From positions 1-37,985 of the forward strand of contig NZ_CBTK010000079.1 of assembly GCF_000531125.1 (NCBI RefSeq): a stretch of DNA of 37,985 bases, in the 5' to 3' direction. A program made the translations under genes and the position numbers. The DNA is from Candidatus Contendobacter odensis Run_B_J11 (lineage in GTDB: Bacteria > Pseudomonadota > Gammaproteobacteria > Competibacterales > Competibacteraceae). Shown here in pieces: positions 6,610 to 15,220 of this stretch; position 1 is the stretch's first letter; each line of letters starts with the position of its first letter. Below the pieces are notes generated by a model. That model searched no databases and was not told the origin of the DNA. It worked only from the letters and a program-made list of their open reading frames with translations.

Positions 6610-8694
6610 TCAATTCGCTCTGGAATTCCCAGCATTGGCGGCTCGCCACTCGCGAGCCAGTTGTCGCGCTTGCGCCAGTTCAATTTCATTCATCTGACTG
6701 CTGATGTAATCCAGTTGCTGGGTCGCGCCCACATAGCCCCCAGACGCAGCCATGGTTAACCACAGATACGCCTTGATCCAATCCTGCCCGATCCCGCGAC
6801 CGTTGCTATACAGCATCCCCATTCCGTACTGCGCCAATGCCGATCCACTGGCAGCGGCGCGCTCAAACCATTGGAAGGCCTGCCGATCATCGCGGGGCAG
6901 GCCGCGCCCGTTCGCGTAAGCCAGCCCCAACATGAGCTGGGCCAGCGATAACCCCTGTTCAGCGGCCTTACGATACCCGGCTACCGCCTGCGCCTCGTCA
7001 CGTGGCAACCCGCCCCGACCTTCCGCATACAACAATCCCAGATTCAACTGAGCAATAGGCAAACCGCGCTCGGCGGCCTTGCGAAACCAAAGCGCGGCCT
7101 GTGCTTCGTCGCGGGTTGCGCCCTGTCCAGTCGCCAGCATGATCCCGACATTCAGTTCTGCCTCGGCGTTGCCTTGGCGGGCGGCTTCGCGGAACCACCG
7201 CAATGCCTGTTGCAAGTCACGCGGTACCCCAAGACCCGCGATGTACATGCCGGCCAAGCGGGTCTGACTGGCGATATGGCTCTGCTCGGCAGCCTTGCGG
7301 TACCAATCCGCCGCCTGCCGGTCATCACGTCCGATCAGCTCGCCCTGGTTATACAATGTCCCTAGCCGGTATTGGGACTCGGGATGATTCTGCTCGGCAG
7401 CCTTGCGCAACCACTCCAGACCAACCCGCTCATCGCGCGGCATCCCACGTCCAGCGAAGGCGTATTCCGCCAGCATTGCTTGCGCCTCGGGACTACCACC
7501 CGTCGCCGCCTGATTCAGCAGTTGCATCCCCTTGGCTTGGTCCAGCACCACCCCGCGCCCGTTCAGATAACCGGTGGCCAGTTCCAGTTGCGCCAAGGGT
7601 AGATTCTGGTCGGCGGCGCGGCGGTACCATTGCAAGGCTTCCCGCTCATCACGCGGCAGTCCGCGCCCCTCGGCATACATCCGGCCCAAGGAGTACTGCG
7701 CCAGCGGCAGATTCTGATCGGCGGCCCGCCGATACCAGCGCGCCGCCTCCGCATCGTTGCGCGCCACGCCCTGGCCATCGGCGTACAGTTGCCCCACGCT
7801 CAACTGGGCCAATGCCAGTCCCTGCGCGGCGGCTTTCTGGAACCACTTGAACGCTTCCCCGGCGTTGCGGGCAACGCCGCGCCCGCTCAGATAACGCACC
7901 GCCAGATTATACTGGGCTTCGGCGTGCCCCTGTTCAGCGGCCTTGCGATACTCGCTTACCGCATTTTCATCGCTGGCAAATACCCCGCGCCCGGATGCAT
8001 ACATCGCCCCTAGCGCGAACTGCGCGCCAGTGTGACCCTGCTGCGCGGCTCGCCGATACCACTGCACCGCCTCTTTATCGTTGCGCGACACCCCACGGCC
8101 ACTGGCGTAAAAATTCCCTAACTCGAATTGGGCGCCAGCGTGGCCCTGCTCGGCTGCTTGCTGATAACGCCCGGCGGCTTCCCGATCATCCCGCGCTACA
8201 CCTTGGCCCGTCGCGTACTGGGCAGCCAGCACAAATTGTGCTTCGGCATTGCCCCGATCCGCCGCATTGCGCAGCCACAACAACGCCTCCTTGGCGCTGG
8301 GCGCGATCTCTGGATCAGCGGCATACAACATCCCAAGCTGAAACTGGGCATCGGCATTGCCCTGCATCGCCGCCTTGCGGAGCCATTCAGCAGCGTTGCG
8401 CGCACTCTGTCCCACTCCCTGACCGCGCAGGTACATCAGGCCGATCATGGTTTGGGCACGAGGATCGTTCTGCTTGGCCCAACTCATATACTCCTCGAAG
8501 GCAGCGAGATAATCACCGCGCCGATAAGCTTCGGCAGCGCTGTTGACGGCGGTATCGGGCGAAACCGGCCGGGCATCGCCATAGTGCCAGACCCCTTTTT
8601 CATCCTGCCATTTTTTGACGTTCGATTCAGGTGCAGGGGCGGCATGAACCGCGCCGGCCAGAGTCGCCGCCAACAGTAACGCCATCATGCGCAT
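6610..8694 (-). CDS. Secreted Sel1-repeat protein with N-terminal DUF4124-like segment
   Basis: About 694 residues. The ATG at 8694 has GGAGG five bases upstream and opens a clear signal peptide (MRMMALLLAATLAGAVHA), so it is preferred over the ATG at 8706. After the signal comes KKWQDEKGVWHYGDARP, which resembles the DUF4124 motif. Then follow about 16 Sel1-like repeats of roughly 36 residues (AQ-x-x-LG-x-x-Y-x-x-G-x-G pattern) and a short helical tail. Sel1 repeats form an alpha solenoid that binds proteins or peptidoglycan partners. The signal peptide places it in the periplasm or outside. It diverges from the ter cluster across 221 bases. The DNA of the repeats is similar but not identical, so the array has been diverging. 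The specific partner is unknown. Confidence 0.88.
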   Translation of the reverse strand: MRMMALLLAATLAGAVHAAPAPESNVKKWQDEKGVWHYGDARPVSPDTAVNSAAEAYRRGDYLAAFEEYMSWAKQNDPRAQTMIGLMYLRGQGVGQSARNAAEWLRKAAMQGNADAQFQLGMLYAADPEIAPSAKEALLWLRNAADRGNAEAQFVLAAQYATGQGVARDDREAAGRYQQAAEQGHAGAQFELGNFYASGRGVSRNDKEAVQWYRRAAQQGHTGAQFALGAMYASGRGVFASDENAVSEYRKAAEQGHAEAQYNLAVRYLSGRGVARNAGEAFKWFQKAAAQGLALAQLSVGQLYADGQGVARNDAEAARWYRRAADQNLPLAQYSLGRMYAEGRGLPRDEREALQWYRRAADQNLPLAQLELATGYLNGRGVVLDQAKGMQLLNQAATGGSPEAQAMLAEYAFAGRGMPRDERVGLEWLRKAAEQNHPESQYRLGTLYNQGELIGRDDRQAADWYRKAAEQSHIASQTRLAGMYIAGLGVPRDLQQALRWFREAARQGNAEAELNVGIMLATGQGATRDEAQAALWFRKAAERGLPIAQLNLGLLYAEGRGGLPRDEAQAVAGYRKAAEQGLSLAQLMLGLAYANGRGLPRDDRQAFQWFERAAASGSALAQYGMGMLYSNGRGIGQDWIKAYLWLTMAASGGYVGATQQLDYISSQMNEIELAQARQLAREWRAANAGNSRAN

Positions 8695-8915
8695 GACTAC
8701 CTCCATTCAAAAAATGCCCGATGCCCTTGAATTTGGCGCATCCGACTCAACATTAGCTAAAATTTTAATCAAAATCCGACCAAAATCGCTGCCCGCCAAC
8801 GGTTTCTCATTCCGCCGGGGCCGCGCACTTTATCGGAACCGGTGTCTACACTATCCATGACGGCAGCGCTCGTCATCCCTATTCAACTTTTAGCCTTAGC
8901 AGCGAGGAAATCCGC

Positions 8916-9518
8916 ATGGCCATCAATCTGCAAAAAGGACAGCGCATCAGCCTGGAAAAAGAGGCCGGGCGCGGCCTGAGCCGGGTCGTCATGGGTCTGG
9001 GCTGGGGCATGAAGCAAGTGCAGTCCAAGGGTTTTCTGGGCTTCGGCGCGGGTACTCGCCAGGAAGCGGTGGATCTCGACGCCTCCTGTCTGCTGTTCGA
9101 CGCCGGTGGCAATCCGGTGGATACCGTCTGGTTTCGACAACTGCAAAGTCGCTGCGGCTCTATTCATCACAGCGGTGATGATCGCTCCGGCGGTGGCGAG
9201 GCCGGTTCCGAGAACGAGCGTATCACTATTGAACTGAATCAGGTGCCCGCTACGGTGCAGACTCTGATTTTCACCGTCAACAGCTTCAGCGGCGAAGGTT
9301 TCGCCGGCATTCCCAGCGCCTTCAGCCGGCTGACGGACGGCGCTAACGGCAACGAGGTCGCTCGCTTCGACCTGTCGCTGGAGGGCGGTAATTACACCGG
9401 ACTGATTATGACCAAGCTCTATCGTCATAACAGTGAGTGGAAGCTGCAAGCCATCGGTGAACACGCCAGCGGCCGCACCTTCCACGACCTGCTACCGGCG
9501 CTCCGGCCCTATTTGTAG
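8916..9518 (+). CDS. terZ: TerD-family protein, TerZ-like
   Basis: This 200-residue protein begins with the TerD-family signature MAINLQKGQRISLEKE and continues with MGLGW, DLDASCLLFDA (residues 53-63) and GDDRSGGGEAGSENE (87-101), the acidic loops that bind calcium in TerD. The wording VWFRQLQS and LIFTVNSFSG is the TerZ subtype. TerD-family proteins are cytoplasmic calcium-binding scaffolds linked to tellurite resistance, colicin tolerance and phage inhibition. GAGGA lies six bases before the ATG. It is the first gene of a same-strand ter cluster, divergent from the Sel1 gene. In this copy the second acidic loop reads GSENE where TerD has GDDE. Confidence 0.85.
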   Translation: MAINLQKGQRISLEKEAGRGLSRVVMGLGWGMKQVQSKGFLGFGAGTRQEAVDLDASCLLFDAGGNPVDTVWFRQLQSRCGSIHHSGDDRSGGGEAGSENERITIELNQVPATVQTLIFTVNSFSGEGFAGIPSAFSRLTDGANGNEVARFDLSLEGGNYTGLIMTKLYRHNSEWKLQAIGEHASGRTFHDLLPALRPYL

Positions 9519-9537
9519 ACCGGTCGAGGATGGAATT

Positions 9538-10770
9538 ATGGATCTGCAACCCGGCCAGAATATCGCTATCACCCGACACAGCCCGCCACCGACTGCCGTC
9601 GAAATCACCCTCGCCTGGGAACCCGTGACCACGCCGCTGGCGATTGATTCCAGCGCCTTCGCCCTGAGCGCTCAGGGCAAGGTGCGCGGCGATGGCGATT
9701 TCATTTTTTACAACCAGTTAGCGCTGGCCGGCGGCGGTCTCCAGCGCGCCAGCGACGGTCGAAGCTTCACCATCACCTTCGCCCAGCTTCCTGCGAGCAT
9801 TGAGCGAATTGTTATAGCCCTGACCATTGACCAGGGCCAGCGGCGTGGGCAATCGTTCGGCCAGTTAAGCCAGGTGCGGGCGGAAATCCGCGAGGCCGGC
9901 AGCAAGGCGACGCTGGCGACTTTCCCGTTAGCGACCAAGATGATGCCGGAAACCGCGCTGATCGTTGGCGAGCTATACCGCCGCAATAATGAATGGAAGT
10001 TTCGCGCCGTCGGTCAGGGCTTCGTCGGCGGGCTGGGGCCGCTGGCGCGGCAGTACGGGGTGGATGTCGCCGACGATCCCGATGTAGCCGAAGCCGCTCC
10101 ACCGCCGCATCCGACTGCCCCAGCGCCTACTTCCACTCCGCTACCGAGTTCACCCAAACCGATCCGGCTGGAAAAAATTACCCTGGACAAGAAGACGCCC
10201 AGTATTTCGCTGGAGAAAAAAGCGCAAGGATTCGGCGAAATCGTGGTCAATCTCAACTGGAATCAGGGCAGCGGCGGCAAGGGATTTTTTGGCCGACTGA
10301 CCAGCCGTAAGATCGATCTCGACCTGGGTTGCCTGTTCAAATTGAGCGATGGCCGACCTGGCGCAGTGCAGGCGCTGGGCGGCAACTTCGGCAGCCTGCA
10401 ACAACTGCCCTATATTCAGCTTATGGGCGATGATCGCAGCGGCGCCAGCGCGGCAGGCGAATTCCTGCATATCAACGGCCAGCAGTGGGGTCAGTTGGAC
10501 CGGGTGCTGGTGTTCGCCATGATTTACGAGGGCGCGCCCAACTGGGCGGAAACCGATGCCGTGGTGACTATCACCATTCCGGGTCAACCGACGCTGGAAC
10601 TCCGGGTGGACAGTCATCGCAACGATCAGCGAATGTGTGCGCTGGCGATGCTGGAAAACCAGAACGGCAATATCAAGGTCACAAAATTGGTCGAGTATTT
10701 CGCGGATCATCGCGTTCTTGACCAAGCCTACGGCTTTGGACTGCGTTGGGTCGCTGGTTCCAAAGACTAA
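9538..10770 (+). CDS. terA: TerA-like two-domain TerD-family protein
   Basis: From the ATG at 9538 (GAGG eight bases upstream, 19 bases after the terZ-like stop) the protein has 410 residues; the frame opens earlier at 9433 but that would overlap the previous gene. Residues 1-180 are a TerD-like domain (FIFYNQLAL, GQSFGQL, ALIVGELYRRNNEWKFRAVGQGF). A Pro-rich linker covers about 185-215. A second TerD-like domain follows (SISLEKKAQGFG, VNLNWNQGSG, KIDLDLGCLFKL, GDDRSG). The first domain lacks the usual DLDAS acidic pair (AIDSSAF) and the GDDE loop, so calcium binding there is doubtful; the second keeps more of it. The double-domain layout resembles TerA. It probably works with the other Ter proteins as a membrane-associated complex. 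Confidence 0.8.
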   Translation: MDLQPGQNIAITRHSPPPTAVEITLAWEPVTTPLAIDSSAFALSAQGKVRGDGDFIFYNQLALAGGGLQRASDGRSFTITFAQLPASIERIVIALTIDQGQRRGQSFGQLSQVRAEIREAGSKATLATFPLATKMMPETALIVGELYRRNNEWKFRAVGQGFVGGLGPLARQYGVDVADDPDVAEAAPPPHPTAPAPTSTPLPSSPKPIRLEKITLDKKTPSISLEKKAQGFGEIVVNLNWNQGSGGKGFFGRLTSRKIDLDLGCLFKLSDGRPGAVQALGGNFGSLQQLPYIQLMGDDRSGASAAGEFLHINGQQWGQLDRVLVFAMIYEGAPNWAETDAVVTITIPGQPTLELRVDSHRNDQRMCALAMLENQNGNIKVTKLVEYFADHRVLDQAYGFGLRWVAGSKD

Positions 10771-10807
10771 TTTTTCAACACGTTGCAATAACTAGAGGAA
10801 CACGCGC

Positions 10808-11263
10808 ATGGCTCTTGAATGGTTGAAACAGCGTTACAGTGAAGTCTCCGCCAGCCTGAAAACCGAAGTCACCAAGATTCGCAACAAGAGTTTCCTGGAA
10901 TCGGTAGTGGCGGGTTGCGCCCTGGTGGCTCACTCCGACGGGGTCGTTCGCCCGGAGGAAAAGCAGAAGATGATGGGGTTTCTGCGCAATTCCGAGGTGC
11001 TCTCCGTATTCAGCGTTGAAGAAGTGATCACGATCTTCGACAAATACGCCAAGCAGTTCGAGTTTGATCAGCAGATCGGTCAGGCCAGCGCCTTACAGGC
11101 CGTGGCCAAGCTCAAGGGTAACGAAGCCGAAGCCAAGCTGATGGTGCGGGTCTGCTGCGCGATTGGAGCTGCTGACGGCAATTTCGACGATGGCGAGAAG
11201 GCGGTGGTGCGCAAGATTTGCGCTGAGCTGAGCCTGAATCCTAAAGACTTCGATCTGGGCTGA
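10808..11263 (+). CDS. terB: Tellurite resistance TerB-family protein
   Basis: The 151-residue all-helical protein matches TerB. The paired acidic motifs HSDGVVRPEEK (near residue 42) and AADGNFDDGEK (near residue 121) correspond to the metal-binding halves of the TerB fold. AGAGGA lies about ten bases before the ATG. TerB is a cytoplasmic protein that associates with the membrane protein TerC; the terC gene begins 12 bases after this stop, consistent with co-transcription and a TerBC complex. Length is ordinary for the family. Confidence 0.9.
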   Translation: MALEWLKQRYSEVSASLKTEVTKIRNKSFLESVVAGCALVAHSDGVVRPEEKQKMMGFLRNSEVLSVFSVEEVITIFDKYAKQFEFDQQIGQASALQAVAKLKGNEAEAKLMVRVCCAIGAADGNFDDGEKAVVRKICAELSLNPKDFDLG

Positions 11264-11275
11264 GCACGGTCATCC

Positions 11276-12349
11276 ATGGAACAACATCTCGGCTTTCCAC
11301 TGGAAACCATCGCCATTTTTGTGGCGGTGGTCGCCTTTTCAGTCTGGCTGGACCTCAAGCTGCACAAGGACAGCAAGGACATCAGCATCCCCAATGCGGT
11401 GGCCTGGTCGCTATTCTGGATCGGCCTGTCCATCGCGTTCTTTTTTTACATCAAGATTCACCACGGCAACGAGTACGCCGATCTGTTCCTGGCCGGCTAC
11501 ATTCTGGAAAAGTCCCTGTCGGTGGACAACATGATGGTATTCGTCGCCATCTTCGCTTCCTTCGGCATCAAGGGCGCTCTGCAACACCGGATTCTGTACT
11601 TCGGCATTCTGGGCGCGGTGGTATTCCGGATGCTGTTCATCGCCTTCGGCACCAGTCTGTTTGGCTTGAGTACCTGGATCGAGTTTGTATTCGCCGCCAT
11701 CGTGGCCTGGACCGGCTACAAGATGTTGGCGGGCATCGGCGGAGATGACGAAATCGAGGATTATTCCGATCACTGGTCGGTGCGGTTAACCCAAAAATTG
11801 GTGCCGATCTTTCCTCGTCTGCATGGCGACCACTTCGTCGTCCATCACGGCCACGTCAAAACAGTAGTGGAGCAGGACTCCAGCGTGTCGGTCAGCCGGG
11901 AGGCGGTGGTGTATGCCACGCCGATGCTGTTGTGTCTGGTTTGCATCGAGGTGTCGGACATCATCTTTGCCTTCGACTCGGTGCCGGCAGTGATCGCGGT
12001 GACCCGCGAACCGCTGCTGGTCTATTCGTCGGTCATTTTCGCCATTCTCGGTCTCCGCTCGTTGTACTTCGTGCTGGCGGCGGCGCAGAAATACCTGGTG
12101 CATCTCGACAAGGCGGTGGCGGCGCTGTTGTTCTTCATCGCCTTCAAGCTGGCGCTCCAGGCGTCGAACCACCTGTTCCACTGGCCCGGATTCGAGATTT
12201 CTTCAAACCTGAGCCTGATGATCATTCTCGGCGTGCTGGCGGTGGGCGTGATCGCTTCGCTGCTGTTGCCGGAAAAGGAAGAGAATGAAGCGACCGATGG
12301 GGCCGCGCCGGAGAAGACCGACTCCAACTCCAGTGTGGGGAAGAGTTAA
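11276..12349 (+). CDS. terC: TerC-family integral membrane protein
   Basis: This 357-residue polytopic protein has seven to nine hydrophobic segments and the diagnostic intramembrane acidic motifs EKSLSVDNMMVF (Asp84) and CIEVSDIIFAFDSVPAV (Asp228, Asp234). TerC proteins sit in the inner membrane, and relatives have been linked to metal (manganese) handling and to the Ter stress complex. A charged, His-rich loop (residues 155-210) lies between the halves. The last 25 residues are hydrophilic. The gap to terB is 12 bases; no strong ribosome site precedes the ATG, so coupling to terB is possible. An inverted-repeat element begins one base after the TAA stop and separates terC from terD. Confidence 0.92.
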   Translation: MEQHLGFPLETIAIFVAVVAFSVWLDLKLHKDSKDISIPNAVAWSLFWIGLSIAFFFYIKIHHGNEYADLFLAGYILEKSLSVDNMMVFVAIFASFGIKGALQHRILYFGILGAVVFRMLFIAFGTSLFGLSTWIEFVFAAIVAWTGYKMLAGIGGDDEIEDYSDHWSVRLTQKLVPIFPRLHGDHFVVHHGHVKTVVEQDSSVSVSREAVVYATPMLLCLVCIEVSDIIFAFDSVPAVIAVTREPLLVYSSVIFAILGLRSLYFVLAAAQKYLVHLDKAVAALLFFIAFKLALQASNHLFHWPGFEISSNLSLMIILGVLAVGVIASLLLPEKEENEATDGAAPEKTDSNSSVGKS

Positions 12350-12463
12350 CAGGACTTTCGCTTTCCGTCATTCCCGCGTCAGCGGGAATCCAGTAACCCG
12401 CTGAAAAACTGGATACCCGTTTTCACGGGTATGACGACGCCAGGTTTATTAGCGAAGGTCCTG
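12350..12463. repeat. 114-bp inverted-repeat element between terC and terD
   Basis: Termini are CAGGACTTTCGCT at 12350 and AGCGAAGGTCCTG ending at 12463, a 13-bp inverted repeat with one mismatch. The core at 12366-12436 is the dRS3-like double hairpin (ATTCCCGC/GCGGGAAT and ATACCCG/CGGGTAT) in the orientation opposite to the copies at 152, 17352 and 33608. The element starts one base after the terC stop. The ATG at 12431 inside it opens a frame running into terD, but that is not the likely start. Confidence 0.85.
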
Positions 12464-12532
12464 GTTAATAAACCTTCCCAAGATTCCAGATTCTCAAATC
12501 ACCAAGTCCTTAACCAAGTGAGTAACAAGCTC

Positions 12533-13108
12533 ATGGCTATTTCCCTCAATAAAGGCGGTAAGCTGTCGCTTAGCAAGGAAGCGCCGGATCTCAAAAAAGT
12601 GTTGGTTGGGCTGGGCTGGGACGCCCGCGCCACTGATGGTGTGGATTTCGACCTGGACGCTTCAGCGTTCCTGCTGGGCGCGGGTGACAAGGCTCGCTCA
12701 GAAGCCGATTTCATCTTCTACAACCAGTTGAAATCCGCCTGTGGCTCGGTGCAGCACACCGGCGATAATCTCACCGGCGCCGGTGAAGGCGACGACGAAA
12801 CGATCATGGTGGATTTGAGCCGGGTGCCAGCGGAGGTGCAGAAGATCGCGGTCACCGTCACCATCCACGAAGCTGAGCAACGCCGACAGAATTTCGGCCA
12901 GGTGATGAACGCCTATATCCGGCTGGTCAACGCTGAAACCAATGTCGAGGTCGCCCGCTACGATCTGGCCGAGGATGCCTCGACCGAGACGGCGATGATT
13001 TTCGGCGAACTCTATCGCCATGGCGGCGAGTGGAAGTTCAGCGCGGTGGGTCAGGGCTACGCCGGTGGCTTGGCGGCGATGTGCCGCCAGTACGGCATCA
13101 ACATCTAG
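12533..13108 (+). CDS. terD: TerD-family calcium-binding stress protein
   Basis: The 191-residue protein begins [18 protein letters not shown], the normal TerD N-terminus. It carries the two acidic calcium sites intact: DLDASAFLL (residues 40-48) and [13 protein letters not shown] (77-89). The ending [22 protein letters not shown] is also typical. The open frame extends 34 codons upstream into the inverted-repeat element, but that extension has no family resemblance, so the ATG at 12533 is used. The ribosome site is weak. It is followed 21 bases later by a close paralogue, as terD and terE are in classical ter operons. Confidence 0.93.
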   Translation: MAISLNKGGKLSLSKEAPDLKKVLVGLGWDARATDGVDFDLDASAFLLGAGDKARSEADFIFYNQLKSACGSVQHTGDNLTGAGEGDDETIMVDLSRVPAEVQKIAVTVTIHEAEQRRQNFGQVMNAYIRLVNAETNVEVARYDLAEDASTETAMIFGELYRHGGEWKFSAVGQGYAGGLAAMCRQYGINI

Positions 13109-13129
13109 TTTTCCGAGGAGAATTGTGCA

Positions 13130-13708
13130 ATGGCTGTCTCTCTCCAAAAAGGTCAGAACGTCTCGCTGAGTAAAGCGGCGCCGGGGATGAAGAAGGTGCG
13201 CTTCGGTCTGGGCTGGGATGCCCGCGCCACCGACGGCGCTGCTTTCGATCTGGATGCATCGGCGTTCGTGCTGGACGCCAGCGGCAAGGTGCTGAGCGAT
13301 CAGCATTTCGTGTTCTATAACAACCCGCACGATCCCTCTGGCGCAATTGCGCACAAGGGCGATAACCGCACTGGGCAGGGTGGCGGCGACGATGAGGTGC
13401 TCGAAATTGACTTGGGCCTGATGACGCCCAATGCCGCCAAGGTGACCTTCGTAGTCACCATCCATGACGCCGAGGCGCGCAAGCAGAGTTTTGGCCAGGT
13501 CAGCAACGCCTACATCCGGGCGCTGAATGCCGAGGGCGAACTGGAACTCGCTCGCTATGATCTGTCTGAAGACGCCTCGATTGAGACGGCGATGATCTTC
13601 GGTGAACTGTACCGCAACAACGACGAGTGGAAGTTCAAGGCCATCGGCCAGGGTTATGCCGGCGGACTGGTGGCGGTCGCCCGCGATTACGGGGTTAGCC
13701 TCGGCTAA
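13130..13708 (+). CDS. TerD-family protein, TerE-like paralogue
   Basis: The 192-residue protein is clearly homologous to its upstream neighbour and has both calcium motifs: [11 protein letters not shown] (residues 40-50) and [13 protein letters not shown] (77-89). GAGGAG precedes the ATG. The tandem pair presumably arose by duplication and corresponds to TerD/TerE; which is which cannot be settled by eye. It is the last gene of the cluster, since a strong terminator follows 36 bases after the stop. The product should be cytoplasmic and act with TerB/TerC. Confidence 0.92.
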   Translation: MAVSLQKGQNVSLSKAAPGMKKVRFGLGWDARATDGAAFDLDASAFVLDASGKVLSDQHFVFYNNPHDPSGAIAHKGDNRTGQGGGDDEVLEIDLGLMTPNAAKVTFVVTIHDAEARKQSFGQVSNAYIRALNAEGELELARYDLSEDASIETAMIFGELYRNNDEWKFKAIGQGYAGGLVAVARDYGVSLG

Positions 13709-13744
13709 AATCAGCGGCGCTTGATCGCCGCACTGGATAAACCC

Positions 13745-13778
13745 AGCCCGCCGACGCCATGGCGGGCTTTTGCTTTTT
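13745..13778 (+). terminator. Rho-independent terminator closing the ter cluster
   Basis: AGCCCGCC (13745-13752) pairs with GGCGGGCT (13761-13768), followed by TTTGCTTTTT. It lies between the last terD paralogue and trpB2. A frame starting inside it at 13759 is not the real trpB2 start. Confidence 0.88.
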
Positions 13779-13791
13779 GGACAAAGAAATC

Positions 13792-15159
13792 ATGACTGAA
13801 TCCGTCAAATACCTGCTCGACGAGAGCCGGATGCCCAAGTCCTGGTACAACCTGGTGGCTGATCTGCCGACACCGCCGCCGCCGGTGCTACATCCCGGAA
13901 CCTTGCAACCCATTGGCCCGGACGATCTGGCCCCGCTGTTTCCTCGGTCGCTGATCCAGCAGGAAGTCTCCACTGAGCGGGAGATCGAGATTCCAGAACC
14001 GGTTCGTGACATTTACCGGCAGTGGCGACCGACTCCGCTGTACCGTGCCCGCCGGCTGGAGAAAGCGCTCGGCACCCCGGCGCGGATTTACTACAAGTAC
14101 GAAGGAGTTAGCCCGGCGGGCAGCCACAAACCCAACACCGCCGTGGCTCAGGCGTTCTACAACCGGGAAGCGGGGATTAAGCGGATCGCGACTGAAACTG
14201 GCGCTGGGCAGTGGGGATCGTCGCTGGCCTTCGCTGGCGCGCTGTTCGGAATTGAGGTGCAGGTGTTCATGGTGCGGGTGTCCTACCAGCAGAAGCCCTA
14301 CCGTCGGGCGCTGATGGAAACTTACGGCGCCCGCTGCGTGGCCTCGCCCTCCGAAGAAACCGCCTGCGGTCGGGCGATTCTCGCCCAGCGGCCGGATCAT
14401 CCCGGCAGTCTCGGCATCGCCATTTCCGAGGCGGTGGAAGTGGCCGCTCAGCGCGACGACACCAAATACGCGCTCGGCTCGGTGCTGAACCATGTGTTGC
14501 TGCATCAAACGGTGGTGGGGCTGGAGAGCATGGCGCAGTTGGAAATGGCCGGCGATTATCCCGATGTGATCGTGGCCTGCACCGGTGGCGGCTCCAATTT
14601 CGCGGGCATCGCCTTTCCTTTTATCGGTGCGCAACTGCGCGGTGGGCAGAGGGTTCGTATCGTCGCTATTGAACCGGCGGCCTGTCCCACCCTGACCCGT
14701 GGCCCGTATGCTTATGACTTCGGCGATACCGCGCATCTGACCCCGCTGACCAAGATGCACACCCTGGGTTCAACTTTCACTCCGCCCGGCTTTCACGCCG
14801 GCGGCTTGCGCTATCACGGCATGGCCCCGCTGGTCAGTCACGTCAAGGAATTGGGCCTGATCGAGGCCCGCGCCTACCACCAGCTCAGTTGTTTTGAGGC
14901 TGGGGTGCTATTCGCCCGGGTTGAGGGCATCCTGCCGGCGCCGGAAGCCAATCACGCGGTGAAAGGAGCTATCGACGAGGCGTTGCGCTGCAAGGAGGAA
15001 GGGATCAGCCGGGCGATTCTGTTCAATCTGTGCGGTCACGGCCATTTCGACATGCAGGCTTACATGGATTATTTCGCCGGCAAGCTGACCGATCAGAGTT
15101 ATGACGAGGCGGAACTGGCGATGGCGCTGTCGGGATTGCCGTCAGTGACGGCGGCGTAA
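13792..15159 (+). CDS. trpB2: Tryptophan synthase beta chain, TrpB2 type
   Basis: The 455-residue pyridoxal-phosphate enzyme matches the TrpB2 subtype, longer than ordinary TrpB (about 400) and with the N-terminal extension ending in [12 protein letters not shown]. The cofactor lysine is Lys113 in [13 protein letters not shown], and the phosphate-binding loop is CTGGGSN (263-269). It converts indole plus serine to tryptophan. No trpA is in the window, which is usual for TrpB2, whose work is thought to be indole salvage. The ATG at 13792 is used; an earlier in-frame ATG at 13759 lies inside the ter terminator. The ribosome site is weak. The terminator means it is transcribed separately from the ter genes. 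Confidence 0.93.
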   Translation: MTESVKYLLDESRMPKSWYNLVADLPTPPPPVLHPGTLQPIGPDDLAPLFPRSLIQQEVSTEREIEIPEPVRDIYRQWRPTPLYRARRLEKALGTPARIYYKYEGVSPAGSHKPNTAVAQAFYNREAGIKRIATETGAGQWGSSLAFAGALFGIEVQVFMVRVSYQQKPYRRALMETYGARCVASPSEETACGRAILAQRPDHPGSLGIAISEAVEVAAQRDDTKYALGSVLNHVLLHQTVVGLESMAQLEMAGDYPDVIVACTGGGSNFAGIAFPFIGAQLRGGQRVRIVAIEPAACPTLTRGPYAYDFGDTAHLTPLTKMHTLGSTFTPPGFHAGGLRYHGMAPLVSHVKELGLIEARAYHQLSCFEAGVLFARVEGILPAPEANHAVKGAIDEALRCKEEGISRAILFNLCGHGHFDMQAYMDYFAGKLTDQSYDEAELAMALSGLPSVTAA

Positions 15160-15160
15160 C

Positions 15161-15196
15161 AATAAAAAAGGCGCGGCTGGATATGCCAGTCGCGCC
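15161..15196 (-). terminator. Rho-independent terminator for the PEP-CTERM-like gene
   Basis: GGCGCGGCTGG (15170-15180) pairs with CCAGTCGCGCC (15186-15196) with one mismatch. On the minus strand the stem is followed by TTTTTTATT, so it ends the gene at 15221-16063. On the plus strand no T-run follows; it may still help stop trpB2 transcription. Confidence 0.85.
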
Positions 15197-15220
15197 CTGT
15201 TGTTGAGATAAGCGCTGCGT

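Noticed and set aside
10150-10788. 212-codon frame antisense to the TerA-like gene
   Set aside because: The sense strand encodes a clear two-domain TerD-family protein; the antisense product has no recognisable fold.
12431-12532. N-terminal extension of terD beginning inside the inverted-repeat element
   Set aside because: The extra 34 residues have no TerD similarity, and the canonical N-terminus starts at 12533.
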